Below are positions 19,485 to 28,395 of a stretch of DNA of 64,000 nucleotides, one piece after another. This stretch comes from Campylobacter majalis (GTDB lineage: Bacteria; Campylobacterota; Campylobacteria; Campylobacterales; Campylobacteraceae): contig NZ_CAJHOF010000007.1 in assembly GCF_905120465.1 (NCBI RefSeq), positions 51,794 through 115,793 on the forward strand, read 5' to 3'. The position numbers and the translations under genes are program-made. The notes beneath the pieces were generated by a model. The model was not told where the DNA came from, made no database searches, and saw nothing but the letters and a program-made list of their open reading frames with translations. The first letter of the stretch is position 1, and each line of letters opens with the position of its first letter.

Positions 19485-20128
19485 ATCTCTCCTATTATCT
19501 CATATAAACTTTTGTCTCTTTTTACCATTATTACGCCATCTTTAAATTTTACAAATTTTGATTTATTTATGCGTTTTATTATCTTTTTTTGTGCTTTTTT
19601 ATATGTTTTTTTATCTAAATTTAGCTCTTTTAAATACTCATTTAATCCTATAAATTTACCAAATTTAGCACTTACTTCATCATCTAATTCAGCGTCTATT
19701 ACAGGCTCTGTGTTTGATACATCAACATCATGAGTTAGGCTTGGCTTTTGCAATATATTTAAAAACTGCATGAGCTTTTCATCTTTGTCTTTATACACAG
19801 CCATTATCTCAGCTTTGCTATTTACTAGCATCTGCTCTTTTTCTTTGTATAGCTTTTCTTTATCGCTTTGTAAATTTTGATTTTGTGATTTTAATTCGCT
19901 TAATTCATTTAGTAAAAATTCGATAAATTTATCACTATTTGTAGTATTTTTTTGTGTTTTTGTAGATTTTGTTTTTTTCTCATCACTTTTTGCTTCATCA
20001 TCAAATAGCACGTATTTTACGCCGTCTTCTTCACTGCTTTTTAACGAACCACGACGTATTCTATTATAAACAGCCTCTTTTGATATGCCCAGTTCTTGAG
20101 CTGCCTCACTGACTTGTAGCTTTCTCAT
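19481..20128 (-). CDS. HTH and coiled-coil DNA-binding protein
   Basis: This 215-residue protein has three visible parts. Residues 4-30 form a helix-turn-helix of the MerR/excisionase kind (VSEAAQELGISKEAVYNRIR). A lysine-rich linker is followed by a coiled coil at 67-122. A strongly basic region at 172-193 precedes the end. It resembles Campylobacterota-specific HTH proteins (possibly the DUF3972 group, not certain). The layout fits a dimeric DNA-binding protein, perhaps nucleoid-associated or regulatory. It overlaps the lipoprotein by 4 bp, an unusual pairing, and lies about 50 bp after rpsU. I do not remember it at this place in C. jejuni, so it may be an insertion in this lineage. Confidence 0.75.
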   Translation of the reverse strand: MRKLQVSEAAQELGISKEAVYNRIRRGSLKSSEEDGVKYVLFDDEAKSDEKKTKSTKTQKNTTNSDKFIEFLLNELSELKSQNQNLQSDKEKLYKEKEQMLVNSKAEIMAVYKDKDEKLMQFLNILQKPSLTHDVDVSNTEPVIDAELDDEVSAKFGKFIGLNEYLKELNLDKKTYKKAQKKIIKRINKSKFVKFKDGVIMVKRDKSLYEIIGEI

Positions 20129-20179
20129 AAATCCCCTAAAAAAGCTAGACCAGCCACAAAGCGGACTGATCTAAATTGG

Positions 20180-20392
20180 TTAGAGTTTTGACTCGTAACG
20201 GCGAAGCATATAAAGACGCTTAAGCATTTTCTTTCTAGCTGCGATCTTTTGCTTTTTGCGGATCTCAGTCATAGGTTCGAAAAAACGTCTTGCTCTTACT
20301 TCTGTTACTACAAGGTTACGATCAACTTGTTTTTTAAATTTCCTGTAAGCCTCGTCAAAAGACTCGTTAGGATGTACCTTAATACCTGGCAC
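20180..20392 (-). CDS. rpsU: 30S ribosomal protein S21
   Basis: S21 is a small basic protein of the 30S subunit that helps initiation complexes form. The start is read as GTG at 20392, giving [10 protein letters not shown] as the first residues and a 70-residue protein aligned to the usual N-terminus. A frame open to a GTG at 20404 would add four residues. The AAGGTG about 9 nt before 20392 fits as ribosome binding site. The body ([19 protein letters not shown], then a lysine/arginine-rich helix) is typical. It is followed by the HTH gene on the same strand. Confidence 0.95.
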   Translation of the reverse strand: MPGIKVHPNESFDEAYRKFKKQVDRNLVVTEVRARRFFEPMTEIRKKQKIAARKKMLKRLYMLRRYESKL

Positions 20393-20543
20393 GCTCCTCA
20401 CCACCTTTCAGTTTAAGATTAAACTTTGGATTATACACTAAAATTTTCAAATTTTCAAATTTTTATTAGAATTTTAAGTTTAGTATCTATATAATCACTT
20501 AACTGAGAGTTTTACATTTATATCACAGATTAAGGAAAATTTT

Positions 20544-21857
20544 ATGTTTGTGGCAAGACGATATATTTCATTTTTTATAATTACCTGTATAGCAATCACA
20601 CTTCCGTTTTTACGTATTAACGACACTCATTTATTTTTATTAAGTTTTGATAAGCTTGAGTTGCATCTATTTTTTACTAGATTTGACATGCAAGAGCTTT
20701 ACTTGATGCCATTTGTGTTTATAATACTGTTTTTATTTATATTTTTTATTACAACTTTAGGTGGTCGCATATGGTGCGGCTGGGCCTGTCCGCAAACGCT
20801 ATTTCGCGTAGTTTATCGTGATCTACTTTGCACTAAAATTTTGGGCATTTATAAAAGCACAAAAAACAAACAAACAAGTGGCGAAAATGTGTTTTTAAAG
20901 TTAGTCTCAATTATCATATGGACAGCTATATCTGCTTTAATAGCTAGTAATTTCATGTGGTATTTTATCCCACCTGAAGATTTTTTTAACTACATCAAAA
21001 ACCCAGCAGAACATAAGCTTTTGATTGGAATTTTAACATTTATAACAACTTGGCTTGTATTTGATATAGTCTATTTAAAAGAAAAATTTTGTGTATACAT
21101 CTGCCCTTATGCTAGGATACAATCAACCATGTTTGATACCGATACTATACAGGTAATATATGATGAAAAACGCGGAGGTAAGATATATAATGCAAATGAA
21201 AAACTCCCACGACACAAACCATCCAGCGATGCACTATGCACAAATTGCGAAGCTTGTGTAAAAATCTGCCCAACTCATATTGACATACGAAAAGGAATGC
21301 AGCTTGATTGTATAAATTGTCTAGATTGCGTTGATGCATGCACACAAGTTATGGCTAAATTTAACCAACCACCACTCATAAGCTGGACTAGCAATAAGGC
21401 TCTTATAACAAACACAAAAGTAAAATATGCTAGGTTTAGAACTATAGCGTATTGTATAGTGCTTTTTATTGCAATTAGTGCATTATTTTTAATGAGTGGA
21501 AAAAAAGAGCATATGCTACTTAACATAAATCGCACAACACAACTGTATAGTGTAACAAAAAGTAACGAAGTTGAAAATTACTATGTGTTTTTGTTTCAAA
21601 ACACCGATAAAAAGGAGCATAGCTACTATTTTGAAGTTTTAGATAGCAACATAAGTATAGTTAGCCCTACAACGCCTATTGTTATTAAACCTGGAGCAAA
21701 GCAACGTGTTGTAGTCACGCTAAAATCGCACTCTTTAAATTTAAACGATACAAAAGATACGCCAATTAATATAAAGGTAAATGCTTTTGCAACAGATGAA
21801 AAAGAAAAAATAAATGTAAAAAGAGATACGATTTTCATCTATCCTAAAAAATTATGA
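20544..21857 (+). CDS. ccoG: Cytochrome c oxidase accessory protein CcoG (FixG/RdxA type)
   Basis: CcoG is an inner-membrane iron-sulfur protein used in copper handling and assembly of the cbb3-type oxidase. The 437-residue protein has membrane segments near 10-25, 55-72, 120-140, 160-177 and 300-317. It shows GRIWCGWACPQT with Cys78/Cys82, and CVYICP with Cys183/Cys187. Two ferredoxin [4Fe-4S] motifs follow (Cys232-235-238-242 and Cys256-259-262-266). The C-terminal 110 residues form the periplasmic immunoglobulin-like domain. It is divergent from rpsU and sits 53 bp before cmeR. The cco structural genes are not in the window. Confidence 0.95.
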   Translation: MFVARRYISFFIITCIAITLPFLRINDTHLFLLSFDKLELHLFFTRFDMQELYLMPFVFIILFLFIFFITTLGGRIWCGWACPQTLFRVVYRDLLCTKILGIYKSTKNKQTSGENVFLKLVSIIIWTAISALIASNFMWYFIPPEDFFNYIKNPAEHKLLIGILTFITTWLVFDIVYLKEKFCVYICPYARIQSTMFDTDTIQVIYDEKRGGKIYNANEKLPRHKPSSDALCTNCEACVKICPTHIDIRKGMQLDCINCLDCVDACTQVMAKFNQPPLISWTSNKALITNTKVKYARFRTIAYCIVLFIAISALFLMSGKKEHMLLNINRTTQLYSVTKSNEVENYYVFLFQNTDKKEHSYYFEVLDSNISIVSPTTPIVIKPGAKQRVVVTLKSHSLNLNDTKDTPINIKVNAFATDEKEKINVKRDTIFIYPKKL

Positions 21858-21910
21858 TAAAATAGCAATTGTTTGGTAATTTTGACTCATTCATCAATAA
21901 GGGGGAAGTG

Positions 21911-22564
21911 ATGGGTATCTCACAAAAAGGTCAGAAGCGTTATGATTGCTTTTTGCAAACTGGGCTTGAGTTGTTTTTAAAATATGGTTATGAAAGGACA
22001 AGCTTAAATGATATTGTCAATAAAAGTGGGGGCTCATTGGCAAGTATTTATAAATTTTTTCATAACAAAGAGGGGCTTTTTGCCGCTATTTTAGAGCAAA
22101 AATTTGAAATTTTCCAAAAAGAGCTAGATAAAAATATTGTCTTAAACAAAAACGAAAATATTCAAGATTTTTTATATAAATTTGGTATCACGTATTTTGA
22201 TATTTTTTACAAAATTGATACCATTATGTTTTCTCGCATTATTATTAGTGAAAACTACAAAAATAAAAATATCGGTAAGCTATTTTTTGACTGTATTATC
22301 GCAAGGACAACTAATGTACTTGCTGAATATTTTCAAACTCAAGTTACGCAAAAGTCGATTAAAGAACTAAACGCTTTTGATGGCATAGACAAGTATAGTA
22401 AAAGTGAATTTTTGGCATGTAAATTCTTAGCTCTTATAAGGGATCCGTTTTATACGCATTCGTTGCTACTTGGAGAAAATCACCTAAAAAATATAAATAA
22501 AAAGAAAAAAGAAGCCATAATAGAAAATGTGGTTGAGCTTTTCTTGCATGGGATTTTAAAATAG
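21911..22564 (+). CDS. cmeR: TetR-family repressor CmeR
   Basis: A 217-residue TetR-type regulator with an HTH at about 29-52 (TSLNDIVNKSGGSLASIYKFF) and a ligand-binding helical C-terminus. The start is the ATG at 21911, preceded by AAGGGGG five bases upstream. A frame open from 21869 would add 14 residues outside the family pattern. It lies directly before cmeABC in the same direction, as CmeR does in C. jejuni, where it represses the efflux operon and is released by bile salts. Candidate operator repeats follow in the 203-bp gap to cmeA. The C-terminal part diverges, so effector specificity cannot be assumed. Confidence 0.88.
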   Translation: MGISQKGQKRYDCFLQTGLELFLKYGYERTSLNDIVNKSGGSLASIYKFFHNKEGLFAAILEQKFEIFQKELDKNIVLNKNENIQDFLYKFGITYFDIFYKIDTIMFSRIIISENYKNKNIGKLFFDCIIARTTNVLAEYFQTQVTQKSIKELNAFDGIDKYSKSEFLACKFLALIRDPFYTHSLLLGENHLKNINKKKKEAIIENVVELFLHGILK

Positions 22565-22570
22565 TCTATA

Positions 22571-22693
22571 TTTTGTGCTACAAAACTATAAACTAAAGCG
22601 TATTGTAGTGCAAAATTTTATTCTACAAATCTCACTAACTTCTCATTATTTATGTCAAAAATTTATACTTTATTAAATTTAAAGGATTATAAT
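22571..22693 (+). promoter_or_regulatory. cmeABC promoter region with candidate CmeR sites
   Basis: The 203-bp gap holds a perfect 15-bp inverted repeat TTTTGTGCTACAAAA (22571-22585). An inverted, imperfect copy lies at 22601-22616 (TATTGTAGTGCAAAAT) and a third CTACAAA half-site at 22623-22629. Downstream are two possible -10 boxes, TATACT (22664-22669) and TATAAT (22688-22693). Symmetric repeats just upstream of -10 boxes suit a TetR-type operator. The assignment to CmeR is inference. Confidence 0.5.
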
Positions 22694-22767
22694 AGTGAGT
22701 TGCTTTATTCTTATATTCATTTTAATTAAGTTAAGTAATTAATTCAATAAATTTAGGAGAAAACAAG

Positions 22768-23892
22768 ATGTTTGGCAAATTTCAAGCTAGTATGACTTTG
22801 GCAATTATGCTATTATTTACAGGTTGCTTTAACAATGAAACAAACGAGCAAACCAACAAAACGCCGCCTACAATGCCAGCAGTGCCAGTAACTGCCATAA
22901 AAGCAATAAAGTCCGACAACAAAATGAGCTTTGAATACCCTACTCGTCTAGAAAGTCAGCAAGATGTTTATATAACGCCAAAAGTATCTGGCACACTAGT
23001 AGCACAAAATTTTAAACCAGGCGATAAAATTTCAGCCGGAGATGTATTGTTTGTCATAGAACAAGATAGATTTAAAGCAACTCTTGATGTGGCAGTAGCA
23101 GCTACAGCAAACGCTCAGGCAACACTAAAAAATGCAAAAAGCGAAATGGATAGAGTAAAAAAACTAACATCTCAAAAAGCCATCAGCCAGCGTGAATACG
23201 ATGCCGCACTAGCCGCATTTGAAAGTGCAAGTGCAGCACTAGCAAGTGCAAAAGCGAGTGAAAAACAAGCAAAACTAGATTATAGCTATACTCAAGTAAA
23301 GGCACCTTTTGACGGAGTTGTCGGTGAAAATTTAATAGATGTTGGCTCATATGTAAATGTTGGCACATCACAATTAGTAAGATTAAGCAAAATAAATCCA
23401 GTCGAAGCTAGATTTTATATAGCCGATTCGGCAAATTTAGATAGGATAAATAATCTACAACAAAACAAATGGATACAATTAAACTCTGATGCAAGATTGT
23501 TGCTAGAAGGACAGGAATTTAAAGGCAAAATTTCATTCATTGACAATATTGTAGATAACAAAACTGGTAGTGTTCTTGCAAAGGCTGAGTTTAAAAATGA
23601 CGATCACAGACTGCTTCCTGGAACATTTGCTAAAATTGTAATGGATGGATTTGTGCAAAAAGATAGCTTTTTGCTTCCACAAATAGTAATTAAACAAGAC
23701 GTAATCTCACCATATGTGCTTGTAGTAGCCGATGGCAAAGTAGTAAAAAAATCAGTAAAAATAGTCTATCAAACCTCAAGCAAAGCAATCATCTCAGAAG
23801 GATTGAATGACGGCGATATTGTAATAACGGACAATTTTAGCAAGATTGCAATTGGTGCAAGTGTTAGTGCGGAGATTAAGGAGCAAGAATAA
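22768..23892 (+). CDS. cmeA: Multidrug efflux periplasmic adaptor CmeA
   Basis: CmeA is the membrane-fusion lipoprotein that bridges the inner-membrane pump CmeB and the outer-membrane channel CmeC. The lipobox FTGC places acylated Cys20. The barrel-sandwich (lipoyl) halves flank an alpha-hairpin rich in Ala and Lys (about 110-170), followed by VKAPFDGVVGENLIDVGSYV. At 374 residues the protein is near the usual adaptor length. Its stop overlaps the cmeB start (TAATG, 1 bp). An AGGAGA site precedes the ATG. Drugs, bile acids and dyes are the known substrates of the C. jejuni system. Confidence 0.96.
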   Translation: MFGKFQASMTLAIMLLFTGCFNNETNEQTNKTPPTMPAVPVTAIKAIKSDNKMSFEYPTRLESQQDVYITPKVSGTLVAQNFKPGDKISAGDVLFVIEQDRFKATLDVAVAATANAQATLKNAKSEMDRVKKLTSQKAISQREYDAALAAFESASAALASAKASEKQAKLDYSYTQVKAPFDGVVGENLIDVGSYVNVGTSQLVRLSKINPVEARFYIADSANLDRINNLQQNKWIQLNSDARLLLEGQEFKGKISFIDNIVDNKTGSVLAKAEFKNDDHRLLPGTFAKIVMDGFVQKDSFLLPQIVIKQDVISPYVLVVADGKVVKKSVKIVYQTSSKAIISEGLNDGDIVITDNFSKIAIGASVSAEIKEQE

Positions 23893-26800
23893 TGTTTTCA
23901 AAATTTTTTATTAACCGCCCTATATTTGCCAGTGTTTTATCTATTATAATTGTTATTTCTGGCATAATGGCTATGCGTGGTTTGCCAGTTGAAGAGTATC
24001 CTGATTTAACGCCTCCGCAAATTACAGTATCTGCAAATTATACAGGAGCCAATGCTGAAGTTATTGCAAATACTGTTGCATCTATAATTGAAGATCAGGT
24101 TAATGGTGTTGAAAACATGATTTATATGCAATCAACATCAAGCTCAAATGGTTCAATGGGACTTAGCGTATATTTTAAGGTCGGAACTGACCCCAAACAA
24201 GCTACAATCGACGTTAATAACCGCGTCCAAGCAGCACTATCACGTCTGCCATCTGAAGTGCAACAAATAGGCGTAACTGTTCGAGAAAGAAGCAGCTCTA
24301 TACTTGGCGTTGTTGCATTCAAAAATCCACGAGTCAGTGGCACAGAGTTAAATAATTATGTTAGTCTAAATATCTTAGATGAAATAAAGCGTGTCAAAGG
24401 CGTAGGAGATGCGATAGTAATAGGAAACCGAGACTACGCTATGCGTATTTGGTTAAAGCCAGATTTGTTATCAAAATATAATTTAAGCACAACAGAAGTG
24501 CTAAATTCTATAAAAGTCCAAAATAGCCAATACGCTGCTGGCAAAATTGGCGAGGCCCCTATAACAAATGACGTGCCTTATGTGTATTCAATAAAAGCTG
24601 ATGGTAGATTTAGTTCTGTTAAGCAATTTAGCAACATAATTTTACGTGCAGACAATGATGGAAATATTTTGCGATTACAAGATGTGGCTGATATAGAGAT
24701 AGGCTCACAAAACTATTCGATGACTGGTTATTTAAACAATGAAGAAATGGCACCAATGCTAATATTTTTACAAAATGGAGCAAATGCTATTGAAACTATG
24801 CGACTTATAAAAACCAAGCTAGAAGATGTATCTAAAACATATCCTGAGGGTCTTCATCACATAGTATCATACGATACAACAACCTTTGTTCAGGTGTCTA
24901 TAAAAGAAGTTATAAAAACTTTTATAGAAGCGATGATACTTGTTATGATTGTTATATATATGTTTTTAAAATCTTTCCGTGCCACTATCATACCAATGCT
25001 TGCAGTACCGGTGTCTATCATAGGCACGTTTGCTGGTTTTTACGCAATGGGTTTTTCTATAAATTTAATCACACTTTTTGCACTTGTTCTTGCAATTGGT
25101 ATAGTTGTTGATGATGCGATTATTGTCATAGAAAACGTTGAACGTATCATGCATGAAAATAAACAAATAAGCGTAAAAGATGCAACAATACAAGCAATGC
25201 AAGAAGTGACTGGACCGGTTATATCTATCGTGCTTGTGCTATCTGCTGTGTTTGTGCCAGTTGCATTTATGGAGGGATTTGTAGGAGTTATTCAAAGACA
25301 GTTTGCACTTACGCTTGTTGTCTCAGTTACTCTTTCTGGGCTTGTAGCGCTCACTTTAACACCTGCATTGTGTGCCGTAGTGCTTAAACAAAAACATGAA
25401 GAGCCTTTTTGGATCGTGAAAAAATTTAATGACTTTTTTGATTGGAGCACATCGATTTTTTCAGCTGGAGTAGCAAAAGTATTGCGTCATGTAATACCAA
25501 GTCTAATAGTAGCCGCAATCTTTGTCTATTTTGTTATAGCATTGCTTAAAATTTTACCTAGCTCACTTGTACCATATGAAGACAAGGGCTACGCTCTAGC
25601 CGTAACATCTCTGCCATCAGCATCATCAGCTACAAGAACAAAGGCAGAGGTTCAAAAGATAGGCGATGCGTTTTTATCTAATCCAAACATCAAGCAAGTT
25701 ACTACATTTGCAGGTTATGATATGATAGCTGGGACACTTAGAGAAAACTCAGCCGTTGCATTTATAGCACTAAAAGATTGGAGCGAGAGAGAAGGACTTG
25801 CAAATAGTATATTTGGACTACTTGGACCATTAAACGGCATGTTGGCACCTAGTAGAGAGAGTTTGAGTTTTGTTATGAATTTGCCGCCAATTATGGGACT
25901 ATCCATAACAGGTGGTTTTGACATGTATTTACAAAATAGAAGTGGCAAAACATACAATGAGATAGAGCAAGATGCACAAAAAGTAGTTGCTGCAGCAAAT
26001 GCTAGACCAGAGTTAGTGCGTGTGCGAACCACTCTAGATACAAGCTTTCCGCAATATGATATTACAGTAGATGAAGATAAGGCTTACTTGCTTGGAGTAA
26101 ATAAATCAGATATATTTGCCACGATAGCATCTACCATCGGCGGATATTATCTAAACGACTTTTCAATGTTTGGCAAAACCTACCGCGTATATGTAAGAGC
26201 AAAAGAGAGCTTTAGAAACTCAGCCGAAGATATAAGAAATATATTTGTAAAAAGTCAAAGCGGAGAAATGGTGCCGCTAAATGCTGTAGTAACGCTTACT
26301 AGAAGCATGGGTCCTGATTTAGTTGAGAGATTTAACCTATTTCCAGCTGCAAAAATAATGGGAGAACCAGCAGACGGATACACTTCAGGTGATGCACTAA
26401 ATGCAATCGAAGAGGTGGTATATGAAACATTAGGCACAAGCGAATATTCAGTCGCATGGAGTGGCACAGCATATCAAGAAAAGGATGCGACTGGAACAGG
26501 TCAAACGGCGTTTATGTTTGGCATGGTTTTTGTGTTTTTAATCCTTGCAGCACAGTATGAAAGGTGGCTAATCCCACTAGCGGTTATAACTGCCGTGCCG
26601 TTTGCGGTATTTGGTTCGCTTGTGGCAACTTGGGCAAGAGGGCTAACTAACGACATATATTTTCAAATTGGGCTATTGTTGCTAATTGGTCTATCGGCAA
26701 AAAATGCTATTTTGATTGTCGAATTTGCTATGCAAGAACGCGAAAAAGGCAAAGCAATTTTTGATGCAGCAATCAGTGCAGCAAAGCTACGCTTCCGTCC

Positions 26801-27008
26801 GATAGTAATGACATCAATCGCCTTTTCTATGGGAATTTTCCCTATGGTTATATCAAGCGGTGCAGGTGCAGCATCGCGTCACTCGTTAGCTACCGGACTT
26901 ATTGGTGGTATGATAGCAGCTACTACCATTTCGATATTTTTCGTGCCGTTATTTTACTACTTGCTAGAAAAATTAAACGCAAAATTTAAAGGAATTAAAA
27001 ATGCGTAA
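23892..27008 (+). CDS. cmeB: RND multidrug efflux transporter CmeB
   Basis: This inner-membrane proton-driven pump of the HAE1 family is 1038 residues long, the standard size. It begins MFSKFFINRPIFA and carries the proton-relay aspartates Asp407 and Asp408 in GIVVDDAIIVIENVER, at the same positions as in AcrB. The late GQTAFMFGMVFVFLILAAQYE and SAKNAILIVEFA segments are typical of TM10-TM11. Two large periplasmic loops lie between TM1-2 and TM7-8. It overlaps cmeA by 1 bp and cmeC by 8 bp, so the three parts are co-translated. Confidence 0.98.
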   Translation: MFSKFFINRPIFASVLSIIIVISGIMAMRGLPVEEYPDLTPPQITVSANYTGANAEVIANTVASIIEDQVNGVENMIYMQSTSSSNGSMGLSVYFKVGTDPKQATIDVNNRVQAALSRLPSEVQQIGVTVRERSSSILGVVAFKNPRVSGTELNNYVSLNILDEIKRVKGVGDAIVIGNRDYAMRIWLKPDLLSKYNLSTTEVLNSIKVQNSQYAAGKIGEAPITNDVPYVYSIKADGRFSSVKQFSNIILRADNDGNILRLQDVADIEIGSQNYSMTGYLNNEEMAPMLIFLQNGANAIETMRLIKTKLEDVSKTYPEGLHHIVSYDTTTFVQVSIKEVIKTFIEAMILVMIVIYMFLKSFRATIIPMLAVPVSIIGTFAGFYAMGFSINLITLFALVLAIGIVVDDAIIVIENVERIMHENKQISVKDATIQAMQEVTGPVISIVLVLSAVFVPVAFMEGFVGVIQRQFALTLVVSVTLSGLVALTLTPALCAVVLKQKHEEPFWIVKKFNDFFDWSTSIFSAGVAKVLRHVIPSLIVAAIFVYFVIALLKILPSSLVPYEDKGYALAVTSLPSASSATRTKAEVQKIGDAFLSNPNIKQVTTFAGYDMIAGTLRENSAVAFIALKDWSEREGLANSIFGLLGPLNGMLAPSRESLSFVMNLPPIMGLSITGGFDMYLQNRSGKTYNEIEQDAQKVVAAANARPELVRVRTTLDTSFPQYDITVDEDKAYLLGVNKSDIFATIASTIGGYYLNDFSMFGKTYRVYVRAKESFRNSAEDIRNIFVKSQSGEMVPLNAVVTLTRSMGPDLVERFNLFPAAKIMGEPADGYTSGDALNAIEEVVYETLGTSEYSVAWSGTAYQEKDATGTGQTAFMFGMVFVFLILAAQYERWLIPLAVITAVPFAVFGSLVATWARGLTNDIYFQIGLLLLIGLSAKNAILIVEFAMQEREKGKAIFDAAISAAKLRFRPIVMTSIAFSMGIFPMVISSGAGAASRHSLATGLIGGMIAATTISIFFVPLFYYLLEKLNAKFKGIKNA

Positions 27009-28368
27009 TTTAGGAATTTTAATACTTATGTTGTTTTTTGCTGGGTGTTCTTTTCGCCCAGATGTGCCCGATATAGATACAAATTTTAAGGCAAATGATG
27101 AAAATTTTCAAATACAAGACAAATGGTGGCATGATTATAATGATGAGCATTTAAATGCTTTGGTTCAAGAAGCTCTGCAAAAAAACTCTGATTTAAAAAT
27201 CGCTTATTTAAATTTAGAAAAAGCAAGGCTATCTCTAGAGATATCAAAAGCTGATTTGTTGCCATCACTTGACATAAAAGGTGACGCTACTCGCTCTAGA
27301 ACAAGTGGCGAAACAAACACAAAACAAGACAATATAAAATACGACTCTTTTTCACTTAGCGGAGTGTTAAGCTACGAAATTGACTTGTGGGGAAGAGTTA
27401 GAAATTCTATCGCATCAAATCAAGCATTACTTCGTGCCAACGAGTATGACTTAAATACTTCGCGTCTAAGCATAGTCGTTAGTGTCATAGATAGCTACTT
27501 TTCGCTAATTGCTTTAAAAATGCAAGAAGCTGTGTATATAGACACACTAAAAAGTTATACAGACACAATGAATTATCGCAAAAAACAGCTAGAGGCTGGG
27601 TCGATAACCAAATCAGTGTATTTGCAATCTCAAACATTAGTTCAGTCAGCACAAATAGATTTAAATAAAATACAAAAATCCATAGTCCAAGCTTCAAACG
27701 CTCTAGCAATACTTACAAACAAGACAAATGATGAGATTTTATACTCACTAATAGATGTTGCTGATACTTTGCCTTATGTGCCTGAAGTAAAAGCCAACAT
27801 AAGCTCAGACATACTGCTTAAACGTAGTGATGTAGCCAGCGCATACGAAAGACTTCTTAGCTCAAACGCACTAGTTGGCGTGGCAAGAGCGGCATACTTT
27901 CCAACACTATCATTAACCGGAGTGTTTGGCTTTAGCTCTGATGCACTAGATAGTCTTTTTGTGCAAAACGCAAATATGTGGAGCATTGGTGGCTCTATGG
28001 TGCAAAATGTATTTGACTATTCTAAACGTGCAAACAATGTAGAATTAGCACAACTATCTCAAAGCATAAATGCAATCAATTATGAAAAAACTATAAAAAC
28101 CGCATTAAGCGAAGTAAGAATAGCCCTAAATGATAGAAAAACTGCTATTGAAATTTTAAAGCAAACCAAAGAGTTGTTAAATTCTCAGCAAGAAATTTTT
28201 GAATTAATCAACGCTCAATATGATGCAGGTTATATCACGCATCTAGAACTGCTAGATGCTAAACGCAATCTTTTAAACGCTAAACTAAATGCAATTGGTG
28301 CAAATTTAAATTTAAATAACTCAGTAACGCAGGTATATCGTGCCTTTGGTGGAGGATTTAGCAAATAA
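27001..28368 (+). CDS. cmeC: Outer-membrane efflux channel CmeC
   Basis: CmeC is a TolC/OprM-type channel lipoprotein. The lipobox FAGC gives Cys16. The 455-residue body has two repeats of the outer-membrane efflux fold, with DKWWHDYNDEHLNALV, an ALQKNSDLKIAYLNLEKARL helix, and the second-repeat LLKRSDVASAYERLLSSNALVGVARAAYFP. It starts 8 bp inside cmeB. A bidirectional terminator follows. With CmeA and CmeB it completes the tripartite pump spanning both membranes. Confidence 0.97.
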   Translation: MRNLGILILMLFFAGCSFRPDVPDIDTNFKANDENFQIQDKWWHDYNDEHLNALVQEALQKNSDLKIAYLNLEKARLSLEISKADLLPSLDIKGDATRSRTSGETNTKQDNIKYDSFSLSGVLSYEIDLWGRVRNSIASNQALLRANEYDLNTSRLSIVVSVIDSYFSLIALKMQEAVYIDTLKSYTDTMNYRKKQLEAGSITKSVYLQSQTLVQSAQIDLNKIQKSIVQASNALAILTNKTNDEILYSLIDVADTLPYVPEVKANISSDILLKRSDVASAYERLLSSNALVGVARAAYFPTLSLTGVFGFSSDALDSLFVQNANMWSIGGSMVQNVFDYSKRANNVELAQLSQSINAINYEKTIKTALSEVRIALNDRKTAIEILKQTKELLNSQQEIFELINAQYDAGYITHLELLDAKRNLLNAKLNAIGANLNLNNSVTQVYRAFGGGFSK

Positions 28369-28370
28369 TT

Positions 28371-28390
28371 CAAGCCTTTAAAAAGGCTTG
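28371..28390. terminator. Bidirectional terminator between cmeC and the HerA-type gene
   Basis: Arms CAAGCCTTT and AAAGGCTTG (9 bp, 2-nt loop) sit 3 bp after the cmeC stop and 6 bp after the end of the convergent ATPase gene. The 27-bp space serves both units. The A/T bases in the stem ends can act as the U-run in either direction. Confidence 0.65.
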
Positions 28391-28395
28391 AATGC

